Assembly (NCBI RefSeq): GCF_000421145.1
Contig: NZ_ATWH01000003.1
Span: forward strand, 62,001 to 126,000
Length of the DNA stretch: 64,000 bases
From: Glaciibacter superstes DSM 21135
GTDB lineage: Bacteria > Actinomycetota > Actinomycetes > Actinomycetales > Microbacteriaceae
Direction of reading: 5' to 3'
Shown here: one piece after another, positions 43,447 through 53,092 of the stretch
Numbering within the stretch: position 1 is the first letter of the stretch
Layout of the letters: every line of letters starts with the position of its first letter
Position numbers and translations under genes: made by a program
Notes under the pieces: generated by a model
Told to the model about the DNA's origin: nothing
Databases searched by the model: none
The model's input: only the letters and a program-made list of their open reading frames with translations

Positions 43447-44687
43447 TTAGAAGGGGGCCGCCTCGGTGGTGACCGTCAGGCCGGTCGGTGTCGTGATGGA
43501 GACTCGACCGTTCGGAAGACGTTCGTACTCGATTCGGCTGAGGTTCTTGCGACGGTTGCTCTTTTCGCACAGTGGGAACAGGTTGTCTTCATTGGTGGCG
43601 CCGTTCTCGCGCACCCACTCTTCGAGGTGGTCGACATCCGTGTCGTCGACGGCCCGGGTGCAGGTGGGGTCGATGCAGTTCTCGAAGCGGAACGCGATCC
43701 AGTCTTTTTGTGCCTGGGTGGGGCGGTAGCGTTCACGGTCGTAGGTGAGTTTCTCACCGGTGAACGGGTTCGTGGCCACTCGCCGGAACGAGGGTGCCTC
43801 CGCGAACAGTCGGGCTGCCGTGTCGCGATCGATGGTGCCATATCCGCGCAGTTCGATCGGGTCGTCTCCTCCGCCGATCATCGACAGCAGCGGCACAAGC
43901 AGCACGGGCCGCACTTTCGCGGCCGTTGGCGTGCCGTCACCCGCGAGCCACGCCGCGGCAAGATCTGCACGAATCTGGTCACGTGAACGCCAGTTGGAAT
44001 CTCCGACGGTGGTCTTCTTCTGTTCTGCGCGGGAGGTCGCGTTGAGGCGGGACACGATACGAACAGCATCAGGCGCCGACAGAAGTGCGTGGACCCACGC
44101 CATGCCGTTTTCTGCCGGCTCCATCCACACGCCCCGACCGGCGAATGCGCGAGCGTGTCGGGCTTCGGCGGGTTCGTCGAACAGCTTCTCCTTCACCCGC
44201 CTGGCACGTGCCCGGAACGCGGCCGGAGTGAGGGGTCCGGCCGGGTCGGTGAGTTGCTCGGCGAGCTGCTCATCGAAGAGTCGCACTGCGGTGTCGTCGT
44301 CCCAGCCGCTCAGCAGGTCGAGCGCTGCGCCGATATGCGCCGTCGTGGTCTCACCCGCCGCGAATACGGCGCGCAGCCGGGGCAGCCGGTCTTCGAGCAA
44401 CTGCGCCCGGTGGGCCACCGTCGCACCTGACCTGCGGAGAGCTGAAGCCGCAGGCCCGCATCGAACGCCGCGGATTCCTCGGCCAGTTCAAGGGCATCCC
44501 GTTGACTGAGACTCCGCGGTCGCAGATACACGTGCGGGTTCGCCCGCGCGAGCCGCATCAGCTCAGCCAGCGAAGCCCACAACCGTGCCTGTGCCCGACT
44601 GGTCTCGGTCTGCGCAACCTTGGCTTCATCGAGGCGATCGAGGATCAAATCGAACCCGGTCGCTACGGTCTTGCCGGGGGTCAACAT
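43447..44687 (-). pseudogene. DUF222-HNH endonuclease, frameshifted
   Basis: The N-terminal piece starts at ATG 44687 (MLTPGKTVATGFDLILDRLDE) and ends its homology at AGLRLQLSAGQVR. The remaining homology continues in another frame (TVAHRAQLLEDRLPRLRAV, from about 44418) through the DUF222 body to an HNH domain with CIDPTCTRAVDD, DVDHLEEW, and LFPLCEKSNRRKN. The shift lies near 44420-44430. In the HNH block the final histidine is Asn. Such genes are multi-copy in Microbacteriaceae and often decay; a sequencing error is the alternative. Confidence 0.8.
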
Positions 44688-45050
44688 GGCGGGACGCTCT
44701 CATACAGACACTTCTCGTGCAGGGATTGCGAATGCATCCTGACTCCAGATCTCATCTCGGCACGAGTGATTCTGATATGCCCACACTAGCACACCCATTC
44801 GATTTCCATCTATACTTTCAGAGCAAACACCCGAAGATACGTGACCAGTACAGCGCAGTGCTCCAGAATACGCAGCGGATCGATGCGGTCGCCCTGCGCC
44901 GGCGACCGCTCACCGCGCGAGCCGCACTGTAAAGCTCCGATCCATTTCGAGGAGAACTCCGAACCAGCTCGGTGTCGACTTCAACACCCGCGTTCTCGAA
45001 TCGATCGTGCGCGACATCGCTCCTGCGCTGGGTGGCTTCGGAGCGCACGA
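44688..45050. other. 363-bp gene-free stretch
   Basis: Holds the region upstream of the HNH gene (AT-richer, about 44760-44830) and from 44959 the LuxAB-like 3' relic. Between about 44830 and 44958 an open plus-strand frame ends at 44932 but matches nothing recognised. Confidence 0.5.
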
Positions 45051-45054
45051 CTAA
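44959..45054 (+). pseudogene. relic of 3' end of LuxAB-like oxidoreductase, with 62-bp repeat copy B
   Basis: The first 62 bp (44959-45020) are identical to 37000-37061. The frame then reads APALGGFGAHD and stops at TAA 45052-45054; this is a longer ending than APSL in the intact gene, so the relic comes from a slightly different copy or the intact gene lost its original end. Upstream of 44959 the similarity is gone. Confidence 0.82.
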
Positions 45055-45551
45055 CGACTCGAACGCGGGCGAGCGGACAACACAGCCCGAAGTGTCTTCA
45101 CCCACCATGTCCGTCGTGCCCGAACGCTCCGAGGAGCTTCGGTCGCCCGCTCTGCCTGATCGAAGCACTCCTCGATGAGCGCGTCGTGCAAAGGACGGAA
45201 AACCAGAGGCCACGACACGATTGCCCATCCTCTCGGCATCATTCTCAGCTCGTGGCGCAGGAGTGTCGAACCAGAGGAACAGACCTCGGCGTAGAAAGAG
45301 TGATAGCCGTCGAATCCACTGGGACCGGTAAAGCGGAATTGTACGTATCGCGACGGTCGATATGCCACAACAACATAGCGAATCGGCCCGTGACCACCGG
45401 CGGCGCCGATGCCGAGGGGACCATTTAAGCGCATTGCCGGCCACGTACTCCGTGGCCAGAGCCGATCGTTGCCGGCTGACAAGGAGTCGATCAGTGCTCC
45501 GATTTCATCAACCGTGGCCCCGATCTGCCGCGTGTGCACGTTATGAACCAC
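45051..45551 (-). CDS. SRPBCC-like protein
   Basis: 166 residues from a GTG. Start HNVHTRQIGATVDEIGALID and the GIGAAGGHGPIRYVVVAYRP, FTGPSGFDGYHSF and LRHELRMMPRG blocks fit the START/SRPBCC ligand-binding superfamily seen in actinobacterial hypothetical proteins. No catalytic role is known. Its stop overlaps the stop region of the LuxAB-like relic on the other strand. Divergent from the RNase gene by 61 bp. Confidence 0.7.
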   Translation of the reverse strand: MVHNVHTRQIGATVDEIGALIDSLSAGNDRLWPRSTWPAMRLNGPLGIGAAGGHGPIRYVVVAYRPSRYVQFRFTGPSGFDGYHSFYAEVCSSGSTLLRHELRMMPRGWAIVSWPLVFRPLHDALIEECFDQAERATEAPRSVRARRTWWVKTLRAVLSARPRSSR

Positions 45552-45612
45552 ATCGCCACCCTACTTGTGCTCGAGGGTCGGCCCGAAAGCGAGCGCGCCG
45601 TACGCTGGGGGA

Positions 45613-47069
45613 ATGGCGAATCCCACGGTGAGCGTTCAGACCGAATCGGCAGGCGACACTCTTGCGCTCGCACTGGCAGCGATACCAGAGAAGTATTCGC
45701 TCTCCCGTGAGTTTCCGCCTGAAGTCCTGAACGAGGCCGAATCGACTGCGGCCGACGTTCAGCTGCCGGAGACGGATCGCACGGACCTCCCGTTTCTGAC
45801 CATCGACCCACCGGGGTCGACCGACCTCGACCAGGCCATGTACATCGAGAAGCACGAAGGCGGCTTCCTGGTCTACTACGCCATCGCGGATGTCCCTTCC
45901 TTCGTCACGCCTGGCGGCGCCCTGGACGTCGAGGCGCGTCAGCGCGGGCAGACGATCTACGCGCCAGACGAACGCATCCGCTTCATCCACCGGTGATCAG
46001 CGAGGGAGCCGGATCGCTCCTGCCTGGCGAGTTACGAGGTGCGTTTGTCTGGGAGCTCACCCTCGACGCGTCCGGCACCGTGACCCGGAAGACCGTTGCC
46101 CGCGCACGCATGCGCAGTACACAACGCCTCGACTACGAGACCGCTGGGCGTTCGATCGATGACGGCACCGCAGACCAGACCCTGATGCTGCTGAAAGAGG
46201 TAGGGCTGGCCCGTATCGAACTCGAGAGAGAACGCGGCGGGGCAAGTCTGAACATTCCGAGCGTCGAGATTGAAGAGGAAGGCGACAGCTACAGGCTGGT
46301 TCGGCGACGCCCGCTCCCCGTCGAGGACTGGAACGCCCAGATCTCCCTGATGACCGGGATGGCCGCTGCCGACATGATGCTCGGTGCCAAAGTCGGAATC
46401 CTGCGCACGATGCCGGCACCAGACGAGAAGACGCTCAAGCGCTTCCGTCGCCAGGCGACCGCGCTCGGCCACGAGTGGCCGAATGGCCTCGCTTACGGCG
46501 AATACCTCCGCAGCCTCGACGTCACCAATCCCCGCGAGCTGGCCATCATGCACGCTGCAGGCTCCCTGTTCCGCGGTGCCGGGTACACGGCATTCGACGG
46601 CTCGGTGCCGGAGGAATCCGTGCAGGCTGCCGTCGCGGCACCATACGCGCACGTGACAGCGCCGCTCCGGCGGCTTGTCGACCGTTTCACGCTCGTCGCC
46701 TGCGAGGCGATCGCGGCCGGATCATCCGTTCCCGACTGGGTACGCCAGGCGCTGCCGGAGCTACCTTCGATCATGGCAACGTCAGACCAGACAGCGGGAA
46801 ACGTCGAGCGCGCTGCGCTGAACACCGTCGAAGCCGCCGTTCTCAGCACACGCGTCGGCGATGTATTCGATGCGACAGTGATCTCGGCGGGAGACGAGAA
46901 GGGTCAGATCCAGCTGACCGATCCGGCCGTTTCCGCTTCGTGCGACGGTGTTCTTGAAGCAGGAGCACACGTGCACGCCCGCCTGGTCGAAGCGGATATC
47001 GCCACGGCCACCGTGCGTTTCGAACTCGCAGGATTCGAACAGACAGGCGCCAGGCCGCCGTCGGAGTGA
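45613..47069 (+). pseudogene. RNase II/R-family exoribonuclease with single frameshift
   Basis: Start MANPTVSVQTESAGD with a GGGGGA ribosome site. The catalytic metal loop TIDPPGSTDLDQAM is intact. Near 45978 one base is missing: the frame should give the family motif LHPPV-SEGAGSLLPGE but instead reads FIHR and stops at 45994-45996. Everything from VISEGAGSLLPGE to the C-terminal S1-like end (45993-47069) is intact in the other frame, and its first codon GTG overlaps the stop as GTGA. The gene may be dead, may be a sequencing error, or may make two coupled pieces. Homologues are about 480-490 residues, the sum of both parts. Confidence 0.85.
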
Positions 47070-47090
47070 CCAGGCCGCCGTCGGAGTGAC
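47051..47090 (+). repeat. tandem 20-bp duplication at the RNase stop
   Basis: Two perfect adjacent copies of a 20-bp unit (CAGGCCGCCG then TCGGAGTGAC). The RNase stop TGA lies in the first copy; a third partial copy (CTGGCCGCCG) follows. Confidence 0.9.
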
Positions 47091-47109
47091 CTGGCCGCCG
47101 GCTGGGCTG

Positions 47110-47613
47110 TCAGTGCCTTTTGGTGCGACCGTCGCCCGTGTCGTCGAAGCCCGCTGCGTCTTCTTCTGCTGCCAGATCGTCGTCGTCACCAAACTCGCGC
47201 GGCTTGACGTACGGGTCGGCATCGCCCGCGTACACTGCCGTGCTCGCCAGGGTTCCCACTGCGGTGTCGCGCTCGTGCGCCTCGCGCAGAAGTTCCTCGA
47301 TGTGCTTCGCGTTCTCGGGGATGGCGTCGGCGATGAACTCGAGCGACGGCGTCAGCCTGGCGGTGATGTTCTTACCGACCTCACTGCGTAGCATCCCGGT
47401 CGCCGCCTTGAGTGCTGCAGCACTGTCATCGCGCTCCTGCTCCGATCCGTAGACCGTGTAGAAGACCGACGCATGCTGCAGGTCACCGGTGACTTTGACA
47501 TCCGTTATTGTGACGAAACCGAGTCGCGGGTCGCGGAGGCCCCGCTCAAGACGCTTGGCCACGATGACCTTGATGCGGTCCGCCATCTTCCTGGCGCGTG
47601 CCGGATCCACCAT
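47110..47613 (-). CDS. rbfA: 30S ribosome-binding factor A
   Basis: 167 residues. KH-like fold of RbfA, which acts late in 30S maturation: start DPARARKMADRIKVIVAKRL, the core DPRLGFVTITDVKVTGDL and LEFIADAIPENAKHIEELL. A long acidic tail (DDDDLAAEEDAA) follows. AGGAGT ribosome site. Downstream of infB in the usual order. Confidence 0.95.
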   Translation of the reverse strand: MVDPARARKMADRIKVIVAKRLERGLRDPRLGFVTITDVKVTGDLQHASVFYTVYGSEQERDDSAAALKAATGMLRSEVGKNITARLTPSLEFIADAIPENAKHIEELLREAHERDTAVGTLASTAVYAGDADPYVKPREFGDDDDLAAEEDAAGFDDTGDGRTKRH

Positions 47614-47706
47614 GACTGAACTCCTGTTCTTGTATGTTGGTCGGGCCCGTCAAGACCCAAATGAGCGATCTCGACAGGCTCGATCAACGGTAATGCCGAC
47701 CGAGAG

Positions 47707-50595
47707 TTAGACTCGCGGCTTTTCTTTCAGCTCGATAGTTTCGATCTCATCACCGATCTCGATGTCGTTGAACTTGCCGAGGCCGATACCGGCTTCGAAG
47801 TCCGTGCGAACCTCGGTGACGTCGTCCTTGAATCGACGCAGCGACTCGATGGCCAGGGCATCCCCCACCACAACGCCGTCGCGGATGACCCGCGCCTTGG
47901 CGTTTCTGGTGATGGTCCCAGAGCGCACGATGACACCGGCGATGTTTCCGAACTTGGAAGAACGGAACACCTCGCGGATCTCGGCGATACCGCTCTGTAC
48001 CTCTTCGTACTCTGGCTTGAGCATTCCGGTGAGGGAGTTCTCAATGTCTTCGAGTGCCGAGTAGATGACGGAATAGAACCGCACGTCGACGCCTTCGCGA
48101 GCTGCGCGCTCGCGCGCCTTCGTGTCTGGCCGAACGTTGAATCCGATGATGATGGCGTTGTCGACGGTGGCGAGGTTGACGTCGCTCTCCGTGACAGCAC
48201 CAACACCGCGGTGGATGATGCGCAGCTGCACCGAATCGTCGACCTCGATCTTGAGGAGCGACTCTTCCAGTGCCTCGACGGCACCGGACACGTCGCCCTT
48301 GATGATGAGGTTGAGCGATTCGACCTTGCCCTCTTCGAGGGCGCGGGTGAAGTCCTCGAGGCTGATGCGCTTGCGAGCCTTGGCCAGCAGCGCGTTACGC
48401 TCTGCGGCTTCACGCTTCTCGGCGATCTGGCGGGCGGTGCGGTCTTCCTCGATGACGAGGAAGGTGTCACCGGCGCGCGGAACGCTGGAGAGCCCCTGCA
48501 CCTGAACCGGACGAGACGGAAGCGCCTCGGCGACGGCGACGCCGTTCTCGTCAGCCATGGCGCGAACGCGGCCGTACGCCGTTCCCGCAACGATGGCGTC
48601 TCCGACGCGGAGCGTTCCTGACTGGATGAGCACGGTCGCAACCGCACCACGGCCCTTGTCGAGCTTGGCCTCAATGGCAACGCCACGAGCATCCTTGTCG
48701 GGGTTCGCCCGCATGTCGAGTCCGGCGTCAGCGGTCAGCAACACGGCGTCGAGGAGTTCCTGGATGCCGACATTGTTGCGCGCGGACACGTCGACGAACA
48801 TGACGTCTCCACCGTATTCTTCGGCCACAAGACCGAACTCGGTGAGCTGCTGGCGCACCCGCTGCGGGTTGGCGTCTGGCTTGTCGATCTTGTTCACCGC
48901 GACCACGATCGGCACGTTGGCCGCCTGAGCGTGGTTGAGTGCCTCAATCGTCTGCGGCATGATGCCGTCGTCTGCCGCCACCACGAGGATCGCAATGTCG
49001 GTGACCTGCGCACCACGTGCTCGCATGGCGGTGAACGCCTCGTGACCCGGTGTGTCGATGAAGGTGATGGGACGTTCAATGCCCTCATGCTCTGCGACGA
49101 CCTGGTAGGCACCGATGTGCTGCGTAATGCCGCCAGCTTCGCCTTCGACCACCTTGGAATTACGGATGGCGTCGAGCAGTCGGGTCTTACCGTGGTCGAC
49201 GTGACCCATGACAGTGACGACCGGCGGGCGAGCCTGAAGCTGCTCGTCGGTTTCTTCTGCAAGTTCTTCATCGATGTCGATGTCGAAGCCGAGCAGCAGT
49301 TCGCGGTCCTCGTCTTCTGGGGACACCATCTGGATCTTGTAGCCGAGTTCGTCACCGAGGATGCCGAAAGTCGCCTCGTCGAGGGACTCCGTCGCCGTCG
49401 CCATCTCACCGAGGTGGAACAGCACAGTGACGAGGTTTCCGGGGCTGGCATCGATCTTGTCGGCGAAGTCCGTGATCGAAGCACCGCGGCGCAGGGTAAC
49501 GATCGTTCCGCCGTCTCCGCGGGGGACGCTGACGCCACCCAGCGACGGGGCTTCGCGCAGTTCGAATTCCTGCCTCTTCGTGCGCTTCGACTTGCGAGCC
49601 TTGCTCTTACCGCCACCGCGACCGAAAGCACCGGCTGTGCCGCCACCAGGACCGCGACCGCGACCGCCGCCGCCGGCAGGCCGGGGAGCGCCGAAGCCGG
49701 GGGTGCCGCCTGGGGCTCCCGGACGGAAGCTCGGACGTGCGCCGCCACCCTGGGTCGGGCTCGGGTTGTTTCCGGCGCCGGGGCGTTGGAATCCGCCCGG
49801 ACGCTGGCCGAAGCCGTTTGGACGCTGGCCCTGGCCAGGTCCGCCCGGACGCGGGGCTCCTGGACGAGGTGCTGCGGGGCGAGGGATGTTGCTGGGGTTG
49901 GGACGCTGGCCCATGCCCTGCGCGCTGGCGAACGGGTTGTTTCCCGGACGCGGTGTCGCTGGACGCTGGCCCATGCCCTGGTTGCTGGCGAACGGGTTGT
50001 TACCTGGACGCGGTGCACCAGGTCGCGGCACACCTGCGCCCTGCTGCGCGGCGTCGGTCTTCTCCGGCGCACCTGCGGCAGGGACATCAGCGACGGGTGC
50101 GTCTGGGCCAGTGGCGGCAGTGGCGGCAGTGGCGGCAGCCTTCTCAGCTGCCGCGGCCCTTTCGTGAGCCTGTGCTTGAGCCTGGCGCTCTGCGACCGTC
50201 AGCGGCGCGGCCAGCGCGGCAGCGGCATCCGTCGCCTGATCGGTATCCGACTCCGGCTCTGCAGGCACTTCGGCCTGTACGGGCTCGTCTACCGGCTTTG
50301 CGGGGCCGGGCCTGGCACCTGGCTTGGCCGCACCGGGCTTCGCGGGGCTTGAGTTGCCAGCGCTCGCTGTGCCGGTCGGTGCCTTCTCGGCAGCCGCCGG
50401 CGCGTCGGCCTTGGCCTGCGCTGCGCTGGCACCATCTGCTTCGATGGCGGCACGGAGCCGCCTCGCAACGGGGGGCTCAACACTCGAGGACGGTCCTTTG
50501 ACGAACTCGCCCATTTCTTTCAATTTCGCAAGGGCTACCTTGCTGTCTACACCGAGTTCGCTCGCGATCTCGTGTACGCGTGGTTTCGCAGCCAC
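47707..50595 (-). CDS. infB: translation initiation factor IF-2
   Basis: 962 residues from GTG 50595 ([14 protein letters not shown] start, CAGGAG ribosome site). The N-terminal 350 residues are low-complexity Ala/Pro/Gly, with repeated [10 protein letters not shown] and QGMGQRP units. The GTPase domain has [20 protein letters not shown] and NKIDKPDA; domains II to IV follow to the KEKPRV end. Brings initiator tRNA to the 30S subunit. Between ylxR and rbfA as in other actinobacteria. Confidence 0.96.
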   Translation of the reverse strand: MAAKPRVHEIASELGVDSKVALAKLKEMGEFVKGPSSSVEPPVARRLRAAIEADGASAAQAKADAPAAAEKAPTGTASAGNSSPAKPGAAKPGARPGPAKPVDEPVQAEVPAEPESDTDQATDAAAALAAPLTVAERQAQAQAHERAAAAEKAAATAATAATGPDAPVADVPAAGAPEKTDAAQQGAGVPRPGAPRPGNNPFASNQGMGQRPATPRPGNNPFASAQGMGQRPNPSNIPRPAAPRPGAPRPGGPGQGQRPNGFGQRPGGFQRPGAGNNPSPTQGGGARPSFRPGAPGGTPGFGAPRPAGGGGRGRGPGGGTAGAFGRGGGKSKARKSKRTKRQEFELREAPSLGGVSVPRGDGGTIVTLRRGASITDFADKIDASPGNLVTVLFHLGEMATATESLDEATFGILGDELGYKIQMVSPEDEDRELLLGFDIDIDEELAEETDEQLQARPPVVTVMGHVDHGKTRLLDAIRNSKVVEGEAGGITQHIGAYQVVAEHEGIERPITFIDTPGHEAFTAMRARGAQVTDIAILVVAADDGIMPQTIEALNHAQAANVPIVVAVNKIDKPDANPQRVRQQLTEFGLVAEEYGGDVMFVDVSARNNVGIQELLDAVLLTADAGLDMRANPDKDARGVAIEAKLDKGRGAVATVLIQSGTLRVGDAIVAGTAYGRVRAMADENGVAVAEALPSRPVQVQGLSSVPRAGDTFLVIEEDRTARQIAEKREAAERNALLAKARKRISLEDFTRALEEGKVESLNLIIKGDVSGAVEALEESLLKIEVDDSVQLRIIHRGVGAVTESDVNLATVDNAIIIGFNVRPDTKARERAAREGVDVRFYSVIYSALEDIENSLTGMLKPEYEEVQSGIAEIREVFRSSKFGNIAGVIVRSGTITRNAKARVIRDGVVVGDALAIESLRRFKDDVTEVRTDFEAGIGLGKFNDIEIGDEIETIELKEKPRV

Positions 50596-50671
50596 AATTC
50601 TCCTGTTCCGGGCCTGCACCCGGAAAGGGGCAGGCCGTTAGTAACGGACGGGTCTCATTTCGAGCCGCTCA

Positions 50672-50941
50672 TTAGTTATCCATTAGCCAATTCAGCCTGT
50701 TCTCTAGTGGTTTCGTGTCGAGGTTTCCGGTCGCGGATCCGGTCACACGAAGTGCACGCCCGAAAGCGCGTCGCCGCACCGCGTCCTGAAAGCACGACAC
50801 GGTCGGATGCAACCACGCACCTCGTCCGGGCAGAGTGGCGGTTTCATCCACCACAAGTTCTGATTCCCGGGCTACAACCCTCAGAAGTGAGGACCGCGGA
50901 GCGCGTGAACGGCATCCAATGCACGTTCTAACGGGTTCCAT
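50672..50941 (-). CDS. ylxR: YlxR-family (DUF448) RNA-binding protein
   Basis: 89 residues. PVRTCIGCRSRAPRSSLLRVV and GRGAWLHPTVSCFQDAVRRRAFGRAL are the conserved YlxR blocks with paired cysteines. Sits 7 bp after nusA and before infB, its usual place. Role suggested in nucleoid or RNA regulation; not settled. Confidence 0.92.
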   Translation of the reverse strand: MEPVRTCIGCRSRAPRSSLLRVVARESELVVDETATLPGRGAWLHPTVSCFQDAVRRRAFGRALRVTGSATGNLDTKPLENRLNWLMDN

Positions 50942-50948
50942 GGTACCC

Positions 50949-51959
50949 CTATTCCGCGTCCTCCAGAATGCTGTCCGGCTGGATGTCGATTTTTGCGCCG
51001 GTCAGCTTGGCGGCGAGGCGGGCATTCTGGCCCTCCTTGCCGATGGCGAGCGAAAGCTGGTAATCAGGCACGAGAGCCCGCACCGCTTTGATCGATTCGT
51101 CAATGATGTAGGCGCTGGTCACCTTCGCCGGTGACAGAGCGCTCGCAACGAAGGTCGGCAGGTCTTCCGAGAAATCGACGATGTCGATCTTCTCATTGTT
51201 GAGCTCTGCCGTGACCGAGCGAACCCGCTGGCCGAGCTCGCCGATGCACGCACCCTTGGCGTTCACCCCCGGTTCCGTCGCACGCACGGCGATCTTCGTG
51301 CGGTGGCCGGCCTCGCGGGCAAGCGACACGATCTCGACGACGCCGCTTGCGATCTCGGGAACCTCGAGGGCGAACAGCTTGCGAACCAGCGACGGGTGGG
51401 TACGGGACACCGTGATCTGCGGGCCCTTCAGGCCCTTGCTCACGCTGGTCACATACACCCGAATGCGCGAGCCGTGATCATAGCTCTCGCCTGGAACCTG
51501 CTCTTCTGGGGGAAGGATCGCTTCGATCGTGCCGAGGTCGACGTGGATCATCCGCGGGTTCGGCCCTTGCTGAATGACGCCGGCGACGATGTCGCCCTCA
51601 CGGCTGCGGAACTCGCCGAGCACCGCGTCGTCAGCGAGGTCGCGCAGGCGCTGGTTGATGACCTGCTTTGCGGCAAAGGCGGCGATGCGGCCGAAGTCGC
51701 TCGGCTCGTCAATGGCTTCGCCGATGACGTTGCCGTCTTCGTCGTGCTCTGGAACGTAGATGGAGACGTGACCGGTCTTGCGGTCGAGTTCCACCCGTGC
51801 GTCTGGATCTTCGTCAACGGCCTGCTTCATGTGCTCGCCCGGGTGGGTGTGCTTGAGATAGGCGGTCAGGATTGCCTGCTCGATGATCTGCGCGAGTTCC
51901 TCGAACGGGATCTCTTTCTCGCGCTCCATCAGCCGCAACATACTGAGGTCGATGTCCAT
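50949..51959 (-). CDS. nusA: transcription termination/antitermination factor NusA
   Basis: 336 residues, the short actinobacterial form without the C-terminal acidic repeats. N-terminal RNA polymerase-binding domain (DLSMLRLMEREKEIPFEELA), S1 domain (REGDIVAGVIQQGPNPRMIHVD) and two KH domains (GACIGELGQRVRSV and YQLSLAIGKEGQNARLAAKL). Strong AGGAGG ribosome site. First gene of the nusA-ylxR-infB-rbfA series here; rimP, usually upstream, is not present. Confidence 0.95.
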   Translation of the reverse strand: MDIDLSMLRLMEREKEIPFEELAQIIEQAILTAYLKHTHPGEHMKQAVDEDPDARVELDRKTGHVSIYVPEHDEDGNVIGEAIDEPSDFGRIAAFAAKQVINQRLRDLADDAVLGEFRSREGDIVAGVIQQGPNPRMIHVDLGTIEAILPPEEQVPGESYDHGSRIRVYVTSVSKGLKGPQITVSRTHPSLVRKLFALEVPEIASGVVEIVSLAREAGHRTKIAVRATEPGVNAKGACIGELGQRVRSVTAELNNEKIDIVDFSEDLPTFVASALSPAKVTSAYIIDESIKAVRALVPDYQLSLAIGKEGQNARLAAKLTGAKIDIQPDSILEDAE

Positions 51960-52070
51960 GGCCGGCCTCCTCTATTCAGATAGTGCCGCCGCGAAAATCA
52001 CGCGACGGGCTCAATCTCTCAAGATACCCGAATACGGACGATCCGGCTGCACCCGGGATACGCTGAGGCC

Positions 52071-52913
52071 GTGAATGCCCAATCACCGAACGACAGTGCA
52101 GAGTCGGCAAAGGAGTCGGCAAAGGATGCCGCCAGGAGCGCCGAGCGCTCCGCTCCGGTGCGTGCGCTGGCCAGGGGCGGCGTGGCGGTGGTCGGTCTCC
52201 TGCACATCATCATCGGTGCGATCGCGATCAGCGTCGCGACCGGGGCTGGCGGCGGGGAAGCAGATCAGTCCGGCGCGTTGCACCAATTGGCCAAGACCCC
52301 TGGCGGAACCATCGTGCTCTGGAGCGTGGTGATCGGCATGCTGGCCCTCATCGTGTGGCAGCTGCTCGAGGTGTTCCTCATGCCGATCACGGATGAGAAA
52401 CGCAAGTGGGCCAAGCGTGTCGTCGAATTCGGCAAGGCCGTCGCTTACGTCATCATCGGATTCACCGCGTTCACGTTCGCGCGCGGTTCGTATGCCAGTT
52501 CGGAGGATGCCACCCAGGCGGCCAGCGCTCTGCTGCTCTCTGCGCCTGGTGGTGTGATCCTCCTCGCCGTCATCGGTGTGGTCGTGATCATCACCGGCGG
52601 CAGTTTTGTGTTCCGCGGCATCTCTACCAACTTCACCAGCGACATCCGGGTTCCCCCATCGCCTTACGGAGCCGTGGTCGTCACACTCGGTGTGATCGGT
52701 TATGTCGCGAAGGGGCTCATCATCGGGGTGGCCGGAGCAATGGTCGTGTATGCCGCGTTCACCACAGATTCGGACAAAGCTGCCGGACTCGACGGCGCCA
52801 TCAAGTCGATAGCCGGATTGCCGTTCGGCAACGTGATCCTCTTCGCGACCGGCGTCGGGCTGATCGCGTACGGCGTGTTTTTCCTCGTTCGCGCGCGGCT
52901 CGTGCGGCTCTGA
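52071..52913 (+). CDS. DUF1206 membrane protein
   Basis: 280 residues from a GTG. A polar, Ala/Ser/Glu-rich start is followed by three tandem repeats of a two-helix membrane unit (about 35-100, 120-180, 200-275), each beginning with a RG.AVVGLLHIIIG or K.VAYVIIGFTAF-like helix, the layout of DUF1206. Function unknown. Divergent from nusA with 111 bp between starts. Confidence 0.85.
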   Translation: MNAQSPNDSAESAKESAKDAARSAERSAPVRALARGGVAVVGLLHIIIGAIAISVATGAGGGEADQSGALHQLAKTPGGTIVLWSVVIGMLALIVWQLLEVFLMPITDEKRKWAKRVVEFGKAVAYVIIGFTAFTFARGSYASSEDATQAASALLLSAPGGVILLAVIGVVVIITGGSFVFRGISTNFTSDIRVPPSPYGAVVVTLGVIGYVAKGLIIGVAGAMVVYAAFTTDSDKAAGLDGAIKSIAGLPFGNVILFATGVGLIAYGVFFLVRARLVRL

Positions 52914-53092
52914 CCCTGCGCTGGCATTCTTCAGCGCGGCACCGCGCGGCACCGCGCAGCACCGCAGCACGCCGGTGTTGGTCTGCCGTTGGCCGTGCCG
53001 TAACCGTTCGTTAGCGGAGTTTCCTCCTGGCCATCACGAGCCACTGCCAGCGTCAGCGGTACGTCCACTCGAACAGAATCGACTCGAACAGA

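Noticed and set aside
47031..47045. GGATTCGAAC-like word resembling a tRNA T-loop
   Set aside because: It is inside the RNase gene and no cloverleaf can be drawn.
48931..50352. 473-codon open frame antisense to infB
   Set aside because: Shadow of the IF-2 gene, including its repeats.
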